Positions 33,829 through 42,144 of a stretch of DNA of 64,000 nucleotides are shown in pieces (within the stretch, counting starts at the first letter, position 1; every line of letters begins with the position of its first letter). The position numbers were made by a program, and so were the translations under genes. The notes beneath the pieces were generated by a model that did not search any database, was not told where the DNA came from, and was given only the letters and a program-made list of their open reading frames with translations. The DNA comes from an uncultured Acidobacteriia bacterium (GTDB taxonomy: Bacteria > Acidobacteriota > Terriglobia > Bryobacterales > Bryobacteraceae). The stretch covers positions 186,001 to 250,000 of the forward strand of contig CAIVPR010000078.1 in the NCBI GenBank assembly GCA_903907865.1. The letters run 5' to 3'.

Positions 33829-35238
33829 ATGACAACCAGTGAAGCCATACAGTACGCGAAGGAAAACGGAGCCAAGCAGATCGACGTCCGCTTCGCGGAT
33901 ATCCCCGGTCTCCAGCACCACATCTCCTACCCCATCGGGGAATTGACAGAATCAGCCTTTGTGGACGGTTTCGGCATCGACGGCTCCAGCATCCGCGGCT
34001 GGGCCGCGATCAACGAGAGCGACATGCTCCTCATCCCCGATCCCAGCACGGCCTTCATGGACCCGTTCATGGAAACGCCGACCCTGGTGATGATCGGCGA
34101 CGTCCGCGACCCCCTCACGCGCCAGAACTACGAACGCGACCCCCGCTGGATCGCCCGCAAGGCCGAACTTTACCTGAAGAACGTCGGCGTCGGCGACACC
34201 GCCTTCTTCGGTGCGGAGGCCGAATTCTTCATCTTCGACAACATCCGGTTCGACCAGAACGCCCACTCCGGCTTCTACTTCATCGATGCCGAGGAGGGTC
34301 GGTGGAATTCCAGCCGCCAAGAAAATAACCTCGGCTACCGGCCCCGGTACAAGGAAGGCTACTTCCCGGTTCCCCCGACCGACCACTACCAGGACCTGCG
34401 CTCGGAAATGGTCAACACCATGGAGCGTTGCGGCTTGGTGATCGAATGCCACCACCACGAGGTCGCAACCGCCGGCCAATGCGAAATCGACCAGCGCTTC
34501 AACACCTTGGTGAAGTCCGCGGACAACATGATGACCTACAAGTACATCGTGCGCAACGTGGCCCAGCAGTACGGCAAAACCGTGACCTTCATGCCCAAGC
34601 CGATCTTCGGCGACAACGGCAGCGGCATGCACGTCCACCAGTCGATCTGGCGCGACGGCAAGCCCCTGTTCTCGGGCGATGGCTACGCGGGAATGAGCCA
34701 AATGGCGCTGCACTACATCGGCGGTCTGCTGAAGCACGCCCGGGCGCTCTCCGCGATCATCGCGCCCACCACCAACAGCTACAAGAGGCTGGTGCCGGGC
34801 TACGAGGCCCCCGTCAACCTCGCGTATTCGCGTCGCAACCGCTCCGCCGCCTGCCGGATTCCCATGTACTCGGCCAGCCCCAAGGCCAAGCGCGTGGAGT
34901 TCCGTCCGCCGGATCCGTCGGCCAATCCGTACCTCGCCTTTGCCGCCATGCTGATGGCAGGCCTCGACGGCGTGCTCAACCGTATCGAGCCGGGCGAGCC
35001 TCTGGACAAGGACATTTACGATCTTTCTCCGGAGGAAATGAAGTCGGTTCCCTCGATGCCCGCATCGCTGGAAGAGGCCTTGTCGTGCCTCGAAGACGAC
35101 CACCAATTCCTTCTCCGGGGCGATGTTTTCACTGAGGAGCTTCTGGAAACGTTCATCGACTACAAGCGTCGGCACGAGGCGGACGCCATCCGTTTGCGTC
35201 CGCATCCGTACGAATTCTCGCTGTACTACGACATCTAA
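33829..35238 (+). CDS. glnA: glutamine synthetase, type I
   Basis: 469 residues from the ATG at 33829, preceded by GGAGA at 9 bases; a longer frame opens at 33397 but crosses the tRNA. The enzyme makes glutamine from glutamate, ammonia and ATP and forms a dodecamer. Motifs: [22 protein letters not shown] (metal glutamates), the ATP-site [35 protein letters not shown] and the loop [19 protein letters not shown] near the C-terminus has the tyrosine that GlnE adenylylates in type I-beta enzymes, so post-translational control is likely. No nitrogen-regulator site was identified upstream. Confidence 0.97.
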   Translation: MTTSEAIQYAKENGAKQIDVRFADIPGLQHHISYPIGELTESAFVDGFGIDGSSIRGWAAINESDMLLIPDPSTAFMDPFMETPTLVMIGDVRDPLTRQNYERDPRWIARKAELYLKNVGVGDTAFFGAEAEFFIFDNIRFDQNAHSGFYFIDAEEGRWNSSRQENNLGYRPRYKEGYFPVPPTDHYQDLRSEMVNTMERCGLVIECHHHEVATAGQCEIDQRFNTLVKSADNMMTYKYIVRNVAQQYGKTVTFMPKPIFGDNGSGMHVHQSIWRDGKPLFSGDGYAGMSQMALHYIGGLLKHARALSAIIAPTTNSYKRLVPGYEAPVNLAYSRRNRSAACRIPMYSASPKAKRVEFRPPDPSANPYLAFAAMLMAGLDGVLNRIEPGEPLDKDIYDLSPEEMKSVPSMPASLEEALSCLEDDHQFLLRGDVFTEELLETFIDYKRRHEADAIRLRPHPYEFSLYYDI

Positions 35239-35261
35239 CGGGCATCTAGCCGCGCGACAAA

Positions 35262-35293
35262 GCCCCCGGCGCATTGACCCGCAGACCGGGGGC
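35262..35293 (+). terminator. possible 3' stem-loop of glnA
   Basis: GCCCCCGG (35262-35269) and CCGGGGGC (35286-35293) form a perfect 8-bp stem with a 16-base loop, beginning 23 bases after the glnA stop. There is no T-tract, so it may act with Rho or as an mRNA 3' stabiliser. Confidence 0.35.
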
Positions 35294-35489
35294 CCATCGC
35301 GACCGTAAGGTCCCTCGAGTCGCCAGTCGCCCGGTCGGGAGGCAAAGAATCTCCTTCCTGCAGCGCGGTCCCGGTCGGTTCCGCGCTTGGACAACGTGCT
35401 CCCAATCGGACGGCCCGCGCCCCCGGCGCCTCACAAACTCCCAACAAACTCCTTACGGCTTCCTAACGTCTTGCGCCCTATCCTGCAAT

Positions 35490-35548
35490 TTGGATGGAGC
35501 GGAAGACAAGGCAGAAGCGCGGCTCCGGGCAGGAGCCCATGCATCCAA
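35490..35548 (+). promoter_or_regulatory. possible structured leader RNA upstream of the porin
   Basis: Outer arms TTGGATG (35490-35496) and CATCCAA (35542-35548) pair perfectly and enclose a second perfect hairpin GGCTCC (35521-35526) and GGAGCC (35532-35537) with a 5-base loop, joined by a purine-rich strand. It lies about 110 bases before the porin start inside a 417-bp gene-free stretch. No known riboswitch class was recognised. It might be a cis-acting leader or a small RNA. The rest of that stretch shows only the glnA stem-loop. Confidence 0.4.
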
Positions 35549-35655
35549 TCGAAAAAATCTATTTCCGTAAGCGCCTTTGCAATTCGTACACTGGGTCTTT
35601 CAACCCAAACGCCGGGCACCGCGTCAGTGTCCACATTTTGAATCAGGAGAGACTT

Positions 35656-36852
35656 ATGCGGAAATCTTTATTCGTTCTAGCCGTCACGGCAACAGCCTTT
35701 GCGGCAACAGCCTTCGGGGCTGGTCTGGAAACACCCCGTCCCGAGACTGTAGTCGCCGACGACCAGGCCCAGGCACCCGCCCCGGCTCCGGCTGCGGGCG
35801 AGGCCCCCAAACCCGCCGATGCGACGCCGCCTCCTCCGCCGCCAAAGTACGGTGGATGGGCTTTCAACGTGATGGGCGATGCCTACACGACCCACAATGG
35901 CAATGGCCCGACCCAGGATGTCAACCAGCTCCAGAACTTCGACCTGCACCAGGGCGCGCCGCGCTTCTCGCTCGGCAAGTTCACCGTGGACAAGTCGGAC
36001 GGTGTTCTCGGCGTGCACGTTGACGTGGGCGTTGGCGAAACCATGCGCCTGATCCACGCTACCGATCCGGCTGCCATCCAGCACAAGGGTTTGCGCTACT
36101 TCGAGCAGATGTACGCCATCTACAAGCCGAAGAATTCGCACGGCACGGAGATCGACTTCGGTCAATTCGTGACGTCGGCAGGCGCGGAAGTCATCGAGAG
36201 TTCCTCGAACTGGAACTACACCCGGTCGCTGCTGTTCGCCTGGGCTATTCCCTATTACCACTTCGGCCTGAAGACCACCACCCCTGTCACCAAGGAACTG
36301 ACCGTCGGATTCCAGTTGATCAATGGCTGGAATAACGTGTGGGGCAACCACACCTTGCAGAATGCGGCGTTCACGGTGGCCTACACGAAGCCGAAGTACA
36401 CCTACAGCTTGAACTACTACGTCGGCAAGAGCGACGTCGGTACTGCCGTCGGCGTTCGCAACCTGCTCGATACCACGATTCTCCTGACGCCCAACAGCAA
36501 GCTCAGCGTCTATGTGAACTTCGACCGGGGTCGCAACAACCGCTTCATCGGTGGCTACGACCAGTGGTATGGTCTCGCCGGTGCCGCCCGCTACCAGCTC
36601 ACCAAGATCTTCGCGGTGGCCGGACGCGCCGAATTCTTCAACGATCCGACTGGTTTCTCAACCGGCCAGAAGCAGCAGTTGAAGGAAGGTACGCTGACCG
36701 GTGAAGCCAAGCTGAACGACCACTTGGTCACCCGCTTGGAATACCGTCACGACGCCTCCGACCACGCGTTCTTCGATCGCGGCAAGCTGGCTCCCTCCAC
36801 CGGCGCGAACACGCTGACGTTGGGAATCGTGACCCTCTGGGGCTGGAAGTAA
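35656..36852 (+). CDS. outer-membrane beta-barrel porin (OmpL/BBP2-like)
   Basis: 398 residues. The ATG at 35656 follows AGGAGA by 5 bases and gives a signal peptide (MRKSLFVLAVTATAFAATAF); a longer frame from 35494 does not. A low-complexity linker rich in Ala, Pro and Gln follows (residues about 35-68). The rest alternates like barrel strands, with GWAFNVMGDAYTTHNGNG, FTVDKSDGVLGVHVDVGVGE, EIDFGQFVTSAGAEVIE, NWNYTRSLLFAWAIPYYHFG and ANTLTLGIVTLWGWK ending at an aromatic-lysine. This pattern fits the putative beta-barrel porin-2 family. Substrate unknown; small-solute diffusion is likely. Confidence 0.87.
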   Translation: MRKSLFVLAVTATAFAATAFGAGLETPRPETVVADDQAQAPAPAPAAGEAPKPADATPPPPPPKYGGWAFNVMGDAYTTHNGNGPTQDVNQLQNFDLHQGAPRFSLGKFTVDKSDGVLGVHVDVGVGETMRLIHATDPAAIQHKGLRYFEQMYAIYKPKNSHGTEIDFGQFVTSAGAEVIESSSNWNYTRSLLFAWAIPYYHFGLKTTTPVTKELTVGFQLINGWNNVWGNHTLQNAAFTVAYTKPKYTYSLNYYVGKSDVGTAVGVRNLLDTTILLTPNSKLSVYVNFDRGRNNRFIGGYDQWYGLAGAARYQLTKIFAVAGRAEFFNDPTGFSTGQKQQLKEGTLTGEAKLNDHLVTRLEYRHDASDHAFFDRGKLAPSTGANTLTLGIVTLWGWK

Positions 36853-36884
36853 CCCTTCCTTCAACACCCGAATCAAAAGGAAAA

Positions 36885-36913
36885 GGCGCGGAGCTTCGGC
36901 TCCGCGCCTTTTT
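36885..36913 (+). terminator. rho-independent terminator after the porin
   Basis: A perfect 10-bp stem GGCGCGGAGC / GCTCCGCGCC with TTCG loop (36895-36898), preceded by AAAA and followed by TTTTT (36909-36913). The A and T tracts make it potentially active in both directions. Confidence 0.93.
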
Positions 36914-36954
36914 CTTGCCCAGTGCCCTTGTTTTGCCTGTGAGCAGATGGCGGA

Positions 36955-38437
36955 ATGAACCGCCGGTGCTTCCTACGGACCAGCCTCGCCGCCTGCAGCG
37001 CCTTGGGCGCGGCCGATGCTCCGAAACCCAACATCCTCCTCCTCATGTCGGACCAGCACCGGGCCGACCGCGTCGCCGCCTCCGGCAACCCTGCGATCCA
37101 CACTCCCAACCTCGACCATCTGGCCAAGGGCGGCATCCTGTTCGGGAACGCCTGGTCCTCCACACCCACCTGCACTCCTGCCCGCGCCGCCCTGTTGACC
37201 GGAATGTCGCCGTGGAACCACGGGCTCCTTGGATACGGCGTGGTGGCCGAGCACTAACCGGTGGAAATGCCCCAGTTGTCGCACGACGCTGGCTATTACA
37301 CGACGGGCATCGGCAAGATGCACTGGCATCCGCAACGCTCGCTGCATGGCTTCGACCAGACGATCCTGGATGAATCCGGGCGCGTGGAGTCGGTCGATTT
37401 TCGCAGCGACTACCGGTCGTGATTCGCGTCGGAAGCGCCGGGAAGCAATCCCGACGCGACCGACATCGAATGGAACGGCTACGCCGCCAAGCCGTACTCC
37501 CTGCCCGAGCGGCCCCAGCACATGGGCGGGGGAGATCGCGGTGCGGTTTCTGCGCGAGTCCCGCCGGCCGCAGCCGTTCTTCCTGAAGGTGTCGTTCGAA
37601 CGCCCCCACAGTCCGTGCGATCCGCCCAAGCGTTGGTGGGACCGCTACGACGGCCCCCTGCCCGGTCCGCGGACAGGAACATGGGACGAGGCGTTCAAGA
37701 CCAGAAGCGACAACGGACCCGCGCCCTGGCACGGTGATTTGGGCGGCGAGGCGGTCCGCGCCGCCCGCCGGGCTAATACGGGGCGGTCAGTTTTGTCGAT
37801 GAGCAGATCGGCCGAATTCTGGAGGCACTGGAACAGCGCGGGTGGCTGGACAATACGTTGGTCGTGTTTCTGGCCGACCATGGCGACATGCTGGGCGACC
37901 ACTTTCTATGGCGAAAGAGCTACGCGTACGGTGGGCTCGGCGCGGATTCCAATGATCGTCCGCTGGCCAAATGGGTACGGGGAGGAGAACCGGGGCAAGG
38001 TACTACGGAATCCGGTGAAAATCCGCGACGTGCTGCCCACGCTGCTGGATGCCGCGGGCGTTTCGGCACCCCGACCTTTGGACGGCACCAGTTTGTTGAA
38101 CCTGGCACCGAATCCGAAGGCGGAATGGCGGGAGTGGATCGACCTGGAGCACGATGTCTGCTACGCCGCCTCCAACCACCGGAACGCAACTGCGGATGGA
38201 CGGCGGAAGTATATTTTCCATGCCATGACGGGCGGGGAGCAGTTCTTCGATCTGGAATCAGACCCGTACGAGCAGCGGGACTTGGCCAGGGATGCCGGGA
38301 AGAGTGCCGAGGTCGCGGTTTGGCGGGAGCGGTTGGCAGGGTACTTGGCTGTGCGGGCTCCGGCGTGGGTGCTGTACGGGAAGTTGCAGGCGCGTCCCAA
38401 GAGCCAGTTGCATTCGCCGAACTATCCCGGCAAATGA
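36955..38437 (+). pseudogene. sulfatase, decayed by stops and frameshifts
   Basis: The first frame gives a signal (MNRRCFLRTSLAACSALG) and KPNILLLMSDQHRADRVAAS, including the formylglycine motif CTPAR in SSTPTCTPARAALLTG. It then meets a TAA at 37255. The frame stays homologous (SHDAGYYTTGIGKMHWHPQ) past it and meets a TGA near 37421. A frame change about 37525 leads to VRFLRESRRPQPFFLKVSFE. Between about 37770 and 37930 the homology is back in the first frame (VVFLADHGDMLGDHFLWRKS) and then returns (IPMIVRWP ... DVLPTLLDAAGV) to the stop at 38437. At least two stops and three shifts show decay of a formerly complete exported sulfatase. Confidence 0.9.
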
Positions 38438-38458
38438 CCACGACAAAAACGCACCGGA

Positions 38459-39256
38459 CTACCAAGAACCAACGTATTGAAACTTGATCTTGACTAGTTT
38501 CCCGTCCAGTTGATAGGTGTGCACCCACAGTGCATTGCCCGAAACATCTGCCGCGTAGTTGCCCGCTTCGAGGGTGGCACACCGTCGAAATCCATTTTGA
38601 CACCACAATGCAATATGCCGCCCATCCGGCATGATTGCCTGAACGTGAGCCTGTGGAATCTGTACCGACTGGATTCTTGCTGGCGATCCGGGATTGGTGA
38701 CAGTGTTGCAACTGGCCGTGGTCGCCGTCCCGGCACAGGACGTGCTGGATTGCGTCGCAGTTCCGGGGACAAAGACACCAACGCTCCTGGTGCTCTGGCC
38801 GCTCCCTACCACTTGGATCGTGATGGGCCCCGAAGGTTTTGAAGACACGGCCTTGGTCCCTGCTGCTGTTGCCTCCACAATGGGTTCAGGCCGAATCGTC
38901 GGTCGTTCACTCGCTGGCCGGGGATCGGTCATCCAAAGCAGTAAAACCTCGTGCCCAAGATCGGGAGCCCGCAGTCTCGTATCAAGATTCCATTCGAGAG
39001 TCTCGCCGGGTTTCCACGGTTCCTGGTTCCAGAGGGTGAACAAGCAGCCCGTTGGAGAACCATGAACGCACATCCGAACCATCGGCAGCGTCTCCTTGGT
39101 GTCATTTGTTGCGGTCGCCCGTAGGCGTTCGCCGCGCCCCTCATACTCAAGCTCGGTATGAACCGTAATCGGGCCAAGTCCGTTCTGGGAAAGTGTGAAG
39201 TCGGCCCCGAACAGGGCAACTGCGAGCGACCCTAAAGACAGTATTCGACGCACCAT
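38459..39256 (-). CDS. secreted protein of unknown function
   Basis: About 265 residues from the ATG at 39256 (an upstream start at 39283 adds nine residues). An N-terminal signal (MVRRILSLGSLAVALFGA) is followed by beta-rich sequence: ITVHTELEYEGRGERLRATA and TPRLRAPDLG-like strands, with a Ser/Thr-rich, low-complexity middle (PGTATQSSTSCAGTATTASC). Cysteine pairs suggest an exported disulfide-bonded protein. I do not recognise the family. It converges on the sulfatase pseudogene 22 bases away and precedes no obvious partner. Confidence 0.7.
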   Translation of the reverse strand: MVRRILSLGSLAVALFGADFTLSQNGLGPITVHTELEYEGRGERLRATATNDTKETLPMVRMCVHGSPTGCLFTLWNQEPWKPGETLEWNLDTRLRAPDLGHEVLLLWMTDPRPASERPTIRPEPIVEATAAGTKAVSSKPSGPITIQVVGSGQSTRSVGVFVPGTATQSSTSCAGTATTASCNTVTNPGSPARIQSVQIPQAHVQAIMPDGRHIALWCQNGFRRCATLEAGNYAADVSGNALWVHTYQLDGKLVKIKFQYVGSW

Positions 39257-39319
39257 GAACCTCAATTTCCTTATCTGTTGCACGTGCTGCCAGAAATGCG
39301 CGTAGTGGAATTCTGTTCG

Positions 39320-39601
39320 TCAGGCTAGTCGCAGTCGAGAAAGGTGGAATGTCTCGGCCGGAATCTGCGCTAGATCGTACTGCGCCTGCTGAAGCAGCCA
39401 GCACTCGGCGCTGCCCCCAAAAACCTTTGACAACCGTACAGCCATCTCCGGGGAGATGCCCGTTCTCTCGGTGACCAAGTCTGAAAGTGCAGCGTCAGAA
39501 ATGCCCAAGGCTTCCGCAGCCGATGCCACAGACATGTTCAGGGGCTCAATGCACTCGCGCAGAACAAAGCCGCCGGGATGCGGGGGATTCTTCATTGTCA
39601 T
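39320..39601 (-). CDS. higA: HigA-type antitoxin
   Basis: 93 residues, preceded by a GGAGA site. An Xre-type helix-turn-helix of the HigA/VapI subgroup is evident: HPGGFVLRECIEPLNMSVAS, AAEALGISDAALSDLVTERT and ISPEMAVRLSKVFGGSAECW, followed by LLQQAQYDLA. HigA binds the toxin and represses its own operon. It follows the toxin gene by 15 bases, giving the typical toxin-first HigBA order. Confidence 0.93.
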   Translation of the reverse strand: MTMKNPPHPGGFVLRECIEPLNMSVASAAEALGISDAALSDLVTERTGISPEMAVRLSKVFGGSAECWLLQQAQYDLAQIPAETFHLSRLRLA

Positions 39602-39616
39602 TGCAGTGTCTCCTGT

Positions 39617-39895
39617 TCAATGATAATCCACATAGTCAACGTCCGATGCGTCACCGTCTTTGAATCGGAACACCACGCGCCAATTGGCGCGTACGGTCGC
39701 GGCCCAGAATCCAACCATCGGCCCTTTCAGGGCGTGGAGTCGAAAACCTGCTATGTCCAGATCATCAATACTCCGGGCAGCATGAAGACGCGAGAGGATA
39801 TCGAGCAGTTTGACCGAGTGCGCCGCGAACACTCCCCGAGCATCCCCTTCCTCGAACAATCGACGAAGCCCCTTGTGACGAATGGATCGGATCAT
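39617..39895 (-). CDS. higB: HigB-type mRNA-cleaving toxin
   Basis: 92 residues of the RelE superfamily, HigB/PDCD5-like (plasmid-maintenance killer) branch: MIRSIRHKGLRRLFEEGDAR, LLDILSRLHAARSIDDLDIA, RLHALKG and ATVRANWRVVFRFKDGDASD. The arginine and lysine residues (R in WRVVFRF) used for ribosome-dependent mRNA cleavage are present. Start chosen at the first ATG; the protein has standard length. Paired with higA downstream on the same strand. Confidence 0.92.
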   Translation of the reverse strand: MIRSIRHKGLRRLFEEGDARGVFAAHSVKLLDILSRLHAARSIDDLDIAGFRLHALKGPMVGFWAATVRANWRVVFRFKDGDASDVDYVDYH

Positions 39896-40007
39896 CGGAT
39901 ACCGCCATCCCGATCACGATTGCTCCTGGCAGGCCAACCCGCCAGGCGTCGAATGAAAATGGAAGTCGCGTGTCCCTTGGAGTGCTCGGGGATGCGTGCC
40001 ACACCGC

Positions 40008-41477
40008 CTATTTCCAGTTCAGGGCCAGGTTGACGAAGGTCGCCAGCGGAATCCCCACAGGGCCCTTCGCCAAATGCGGCTTGGCATCGTCGATCCACGC
40101 GGTACCGGCGCAATCGATGTGCACCCATGGCGTGTCCCCGACAAACTCCTTCAGGAATGCGGCAGCTGTGCACGCCCCGCCCCAACGCCCGCCGCTGATG
40201 TTCTGGATATCCGCGTAGACGCACTTGAGCTGCTCACTGTAATCGTCGTCGAGCGGCATATGCCACATCTTCTCGGTAGCAGCCTTGGACGCTTCCATGA
40301 AGCGCGCCAGGAACTCGTCGTTGTTCGTGAAGACGCCGGAACTGATGAAGCCGAGCGCCACCACGATGGCACCGGTCAGCGTCGCCGCATTCACCAAATG
40401 GGTGCAGCCCAAGTCGCGCTTGGCGTACTCGATGGCATCCACCAGGATCAGGCGGCCCTCCGCGTCGGTATTCAAGACCTCGATTGTCTTCCCGGCATAG
40501 GATTTCACGATGTCGCTGGGCCGCTGCGCGTTGGCTCCAGGCATGTTTTCCACCGAAGGAATCACTCCCGTCACAGCTACCGACGGTTTCAGCCGCGCGA
40601 TCGCCTGCATGGCACCAATGACCGCCGCGCCCCCGCACATGTCGTACTTCATCTTCTCCATGCCGTCAGACGGCTTGATGGAGATGCCGCCGGTGTCGAA
40701 GGTGACAGCCTTGCCGATCAGGCCCAAGTGGTCCGAAGAAGTGCCGCCGCCCGCAGGCGTGTACTTCATCACGATCATCACCGGAGGCTGCAAACTGCCC
40801 TGCGCCACGCCGAGCAGCGCGCCCATTCCCAACTGCGCCATGCGGTCCCGGTCGAGGACCTCGAACGACAGGCCCTCCGCCTCGGCCACGGCCCTCGCCC
40901 GCTCCGCCATCGCCAGCGGAGTCAAGGTGTTGGGCGGTTCGACCGCGATGTCGCGCGTCAGGTTCACGGCCTCGCCGATGACCCGACCCTTCTCGAACGC
41001 GGCCTGCAACTCGTCCGTGATCTGTTCCACCACGATGGTCGCAGAACCTATCGCCTTTGCTCCCGGCTTGGGCGTCTTGAGGGCGTCCGGCTCCCAGGGA
41101 CCGGCCAGGATTCCCCGTGCTGCGGCTTCCACGAACGCGGGACCCGACGCTGCACCGTCCAGAACAATGCCGACCGACTTGACGCCTTTGTCCTTCAGGT
41201 GCCGCACTGCCGCGCCGAAAATTTTCTGGATTCCCGCCGGATCAATCTTCTCGGCCTTACCAGCCCCGGCGACCAAGACCCGCCGCGCCGCGAAACCGCC
41301 GGAAACGTACAGGAGGGTGAACTCCAGAGTTTTGCCCGAGATTTCGCCCGACTCGTAGAGGTCGCCGAACGCGGCGGACAACTCCGCCCGCCGCCCACCC
41401 TCGGTCTCAATCAATACCAGTGCGTCGCACTCGAACTCCGCCGGACGGCCCGAAGCCAGCTTCAAATCCATGAACAC
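40008..41477 (-). CDS. pepA: leucyl aminopeptidase, M17 family
   Basis: 489 residues. The C-terminal catalytic domain has the M17 dizinc site: LIGKAVTFDTGGISIKPSDG (metal Lys/Asp), KYDMCGGAAVIGAMQAIARL, and the signature NTDAEGRLILVDAIEYA (Asp and Glu ligands, Arg of the active site). The N-terminal macro-like domain (EFECDALVLIETEGGRRAEL) precedes it. The enzyme removes N-terminal Leu and other residues from peptides in the cytoplasm as a hexamer. A GGGAGA site lies about 10 bases upstream of the ATG, with TATAAA further upstream. It is 37 bases downstream of smpB. Confidence 0.95.
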   Translation of the reverse strand: MFMDLKLASGRPAEFECDALVLIETEGGRRAELSAAFGDLYESGEISGKTLEFTLLYVSGGFAARRVLVAGAGKAEKIDPAGIQKIFGAAVRHLKDKGVKSVGIVLDGAASGPAFVEAAARGILAGPWEPDALKTPKPGAKAIGSATIVVEQITDELQAAFEKGRVIGEAVNLTRDIAVEPPNTLTPLAMAERARAVAEAEGLSFEVLDRDRMAQLGMGALLGVAQGSLQPPVMIVMKYTPAGGGTSSDHLGLIGKAVTFDTGGISIKPSDGMEKMKYDMCGGAAVIGAMQAIARLKPSVAVTGVIPSVENMPGANAQRPSDIVKSYAGKTIEVLNTDAEGRLILVDAIEYAKRDLGCTHLVNAATLTGAIVVALGFISSGVFTNNDEFLARFMEASKAATEKMWHMPLDDDYSEQLKCVYADIQNISGGRWGGACTAAAFLKEFVGDTPWVHIDCAGTAWIDDAKPHLAKGPVGIPLATFVNLALNWK

Positions 41478-41514
41478 TCGTCTCCCTGTTTATACAACGG
41501 TAACTGCGTCCGAT

Positions 41515-41988
41515 TCAACGCATTTTGCTTTCGCGGACCGCCGCACGCGCCTCGGACTCCGCCGTCTTGGCCCGCTCGGACTCGCGCTTGTCGTGGAATT
41601 TCTTACCCTTGGCGACCGCTATTTCACACTTGATCCTACCATTTTTCAGGTAGAGTTTTGTGGGGACAATGGACAGTCCCTTCTCTTTGATGGCGACCCT
41701 CAGCTTGTCGATCTCGCGCCTGTGCAACAGGAGCTTGCGGGACCGCACGGGGCTGTGGTTGAACTGGTTGCCGTGGCTGTATTCGCTGATGTGGGCATTC
41801 AGCAGCCACGCCTCGTTGTCTTCGACCGTCGCGTAGGCCTCGCGCAACTGCACCTTGCCCGCTTTGGCGGCCTTGACCTCGGTGCCCGATAAAACGACAC
41901 CGGCCTCGTAGCGCTCCAACAGAAAGAAGTTGTGGCCCGCTTGGCGATTGTCGCTGAGTACTTTTCCTTCGTCCCTTGCGTTCGCCAC
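41515..41988 (-). CDS. smpB: SsrA-binding protein (tmRNA partner)
   Basis: 157 residues from the GTG at 41988, preceded by GGAAG; a longer frame to 42051 adds 21 residues that are Arg-rich and not conserved. SmpB carries tmRNA to stalled ribosomes. Motifs: [45 protein letters not shown]...[47 protein letters not shown] and the basic tail [13 protein letters not shown]. This is complete and canonical. It is divergent from the secretin gene. Confidence 0.96.
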   Translation of the reverse strand: MANARDEGKVLSDNRQAGHNFFLLERYEAGVVLSGTEVKAAKAGKVQLREAYATVEDNEAWLLNAHISEYSHGNQFNHSPVRSRKLLLHRREIDKLRVAIKEKGLSIVPTKLYLKNGRIKCEIAVAKGKKFHDKRESERAKTAESEARAAVRESKMR

Positions 41989-42144
41989 GCCGTCGTCTTC
42001 CCTTGTGCCGCATCCGCGGCGCTTTCCTCTTGAACGCGGGCGACCCGCCACGCGTCAGACATTACGATGATAAACCCCGCCGGTGTGCCGCTGGGACCCG
42101 CGCGGGCCCGTCACCATCAACCGGATCCAATTGGCAGACCCGCA

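Noticed and set aside
33952-35394. 480-codon antisense frame over glnA
   Set aside because: No motifs; glnA on the other strand is unambiguous.
39926-39947. CCTGGC/GCCAGG hairpin between pepA and higB as a terminator
   Set aside because: Stem is imperfect and there is no T-tract in either direction.
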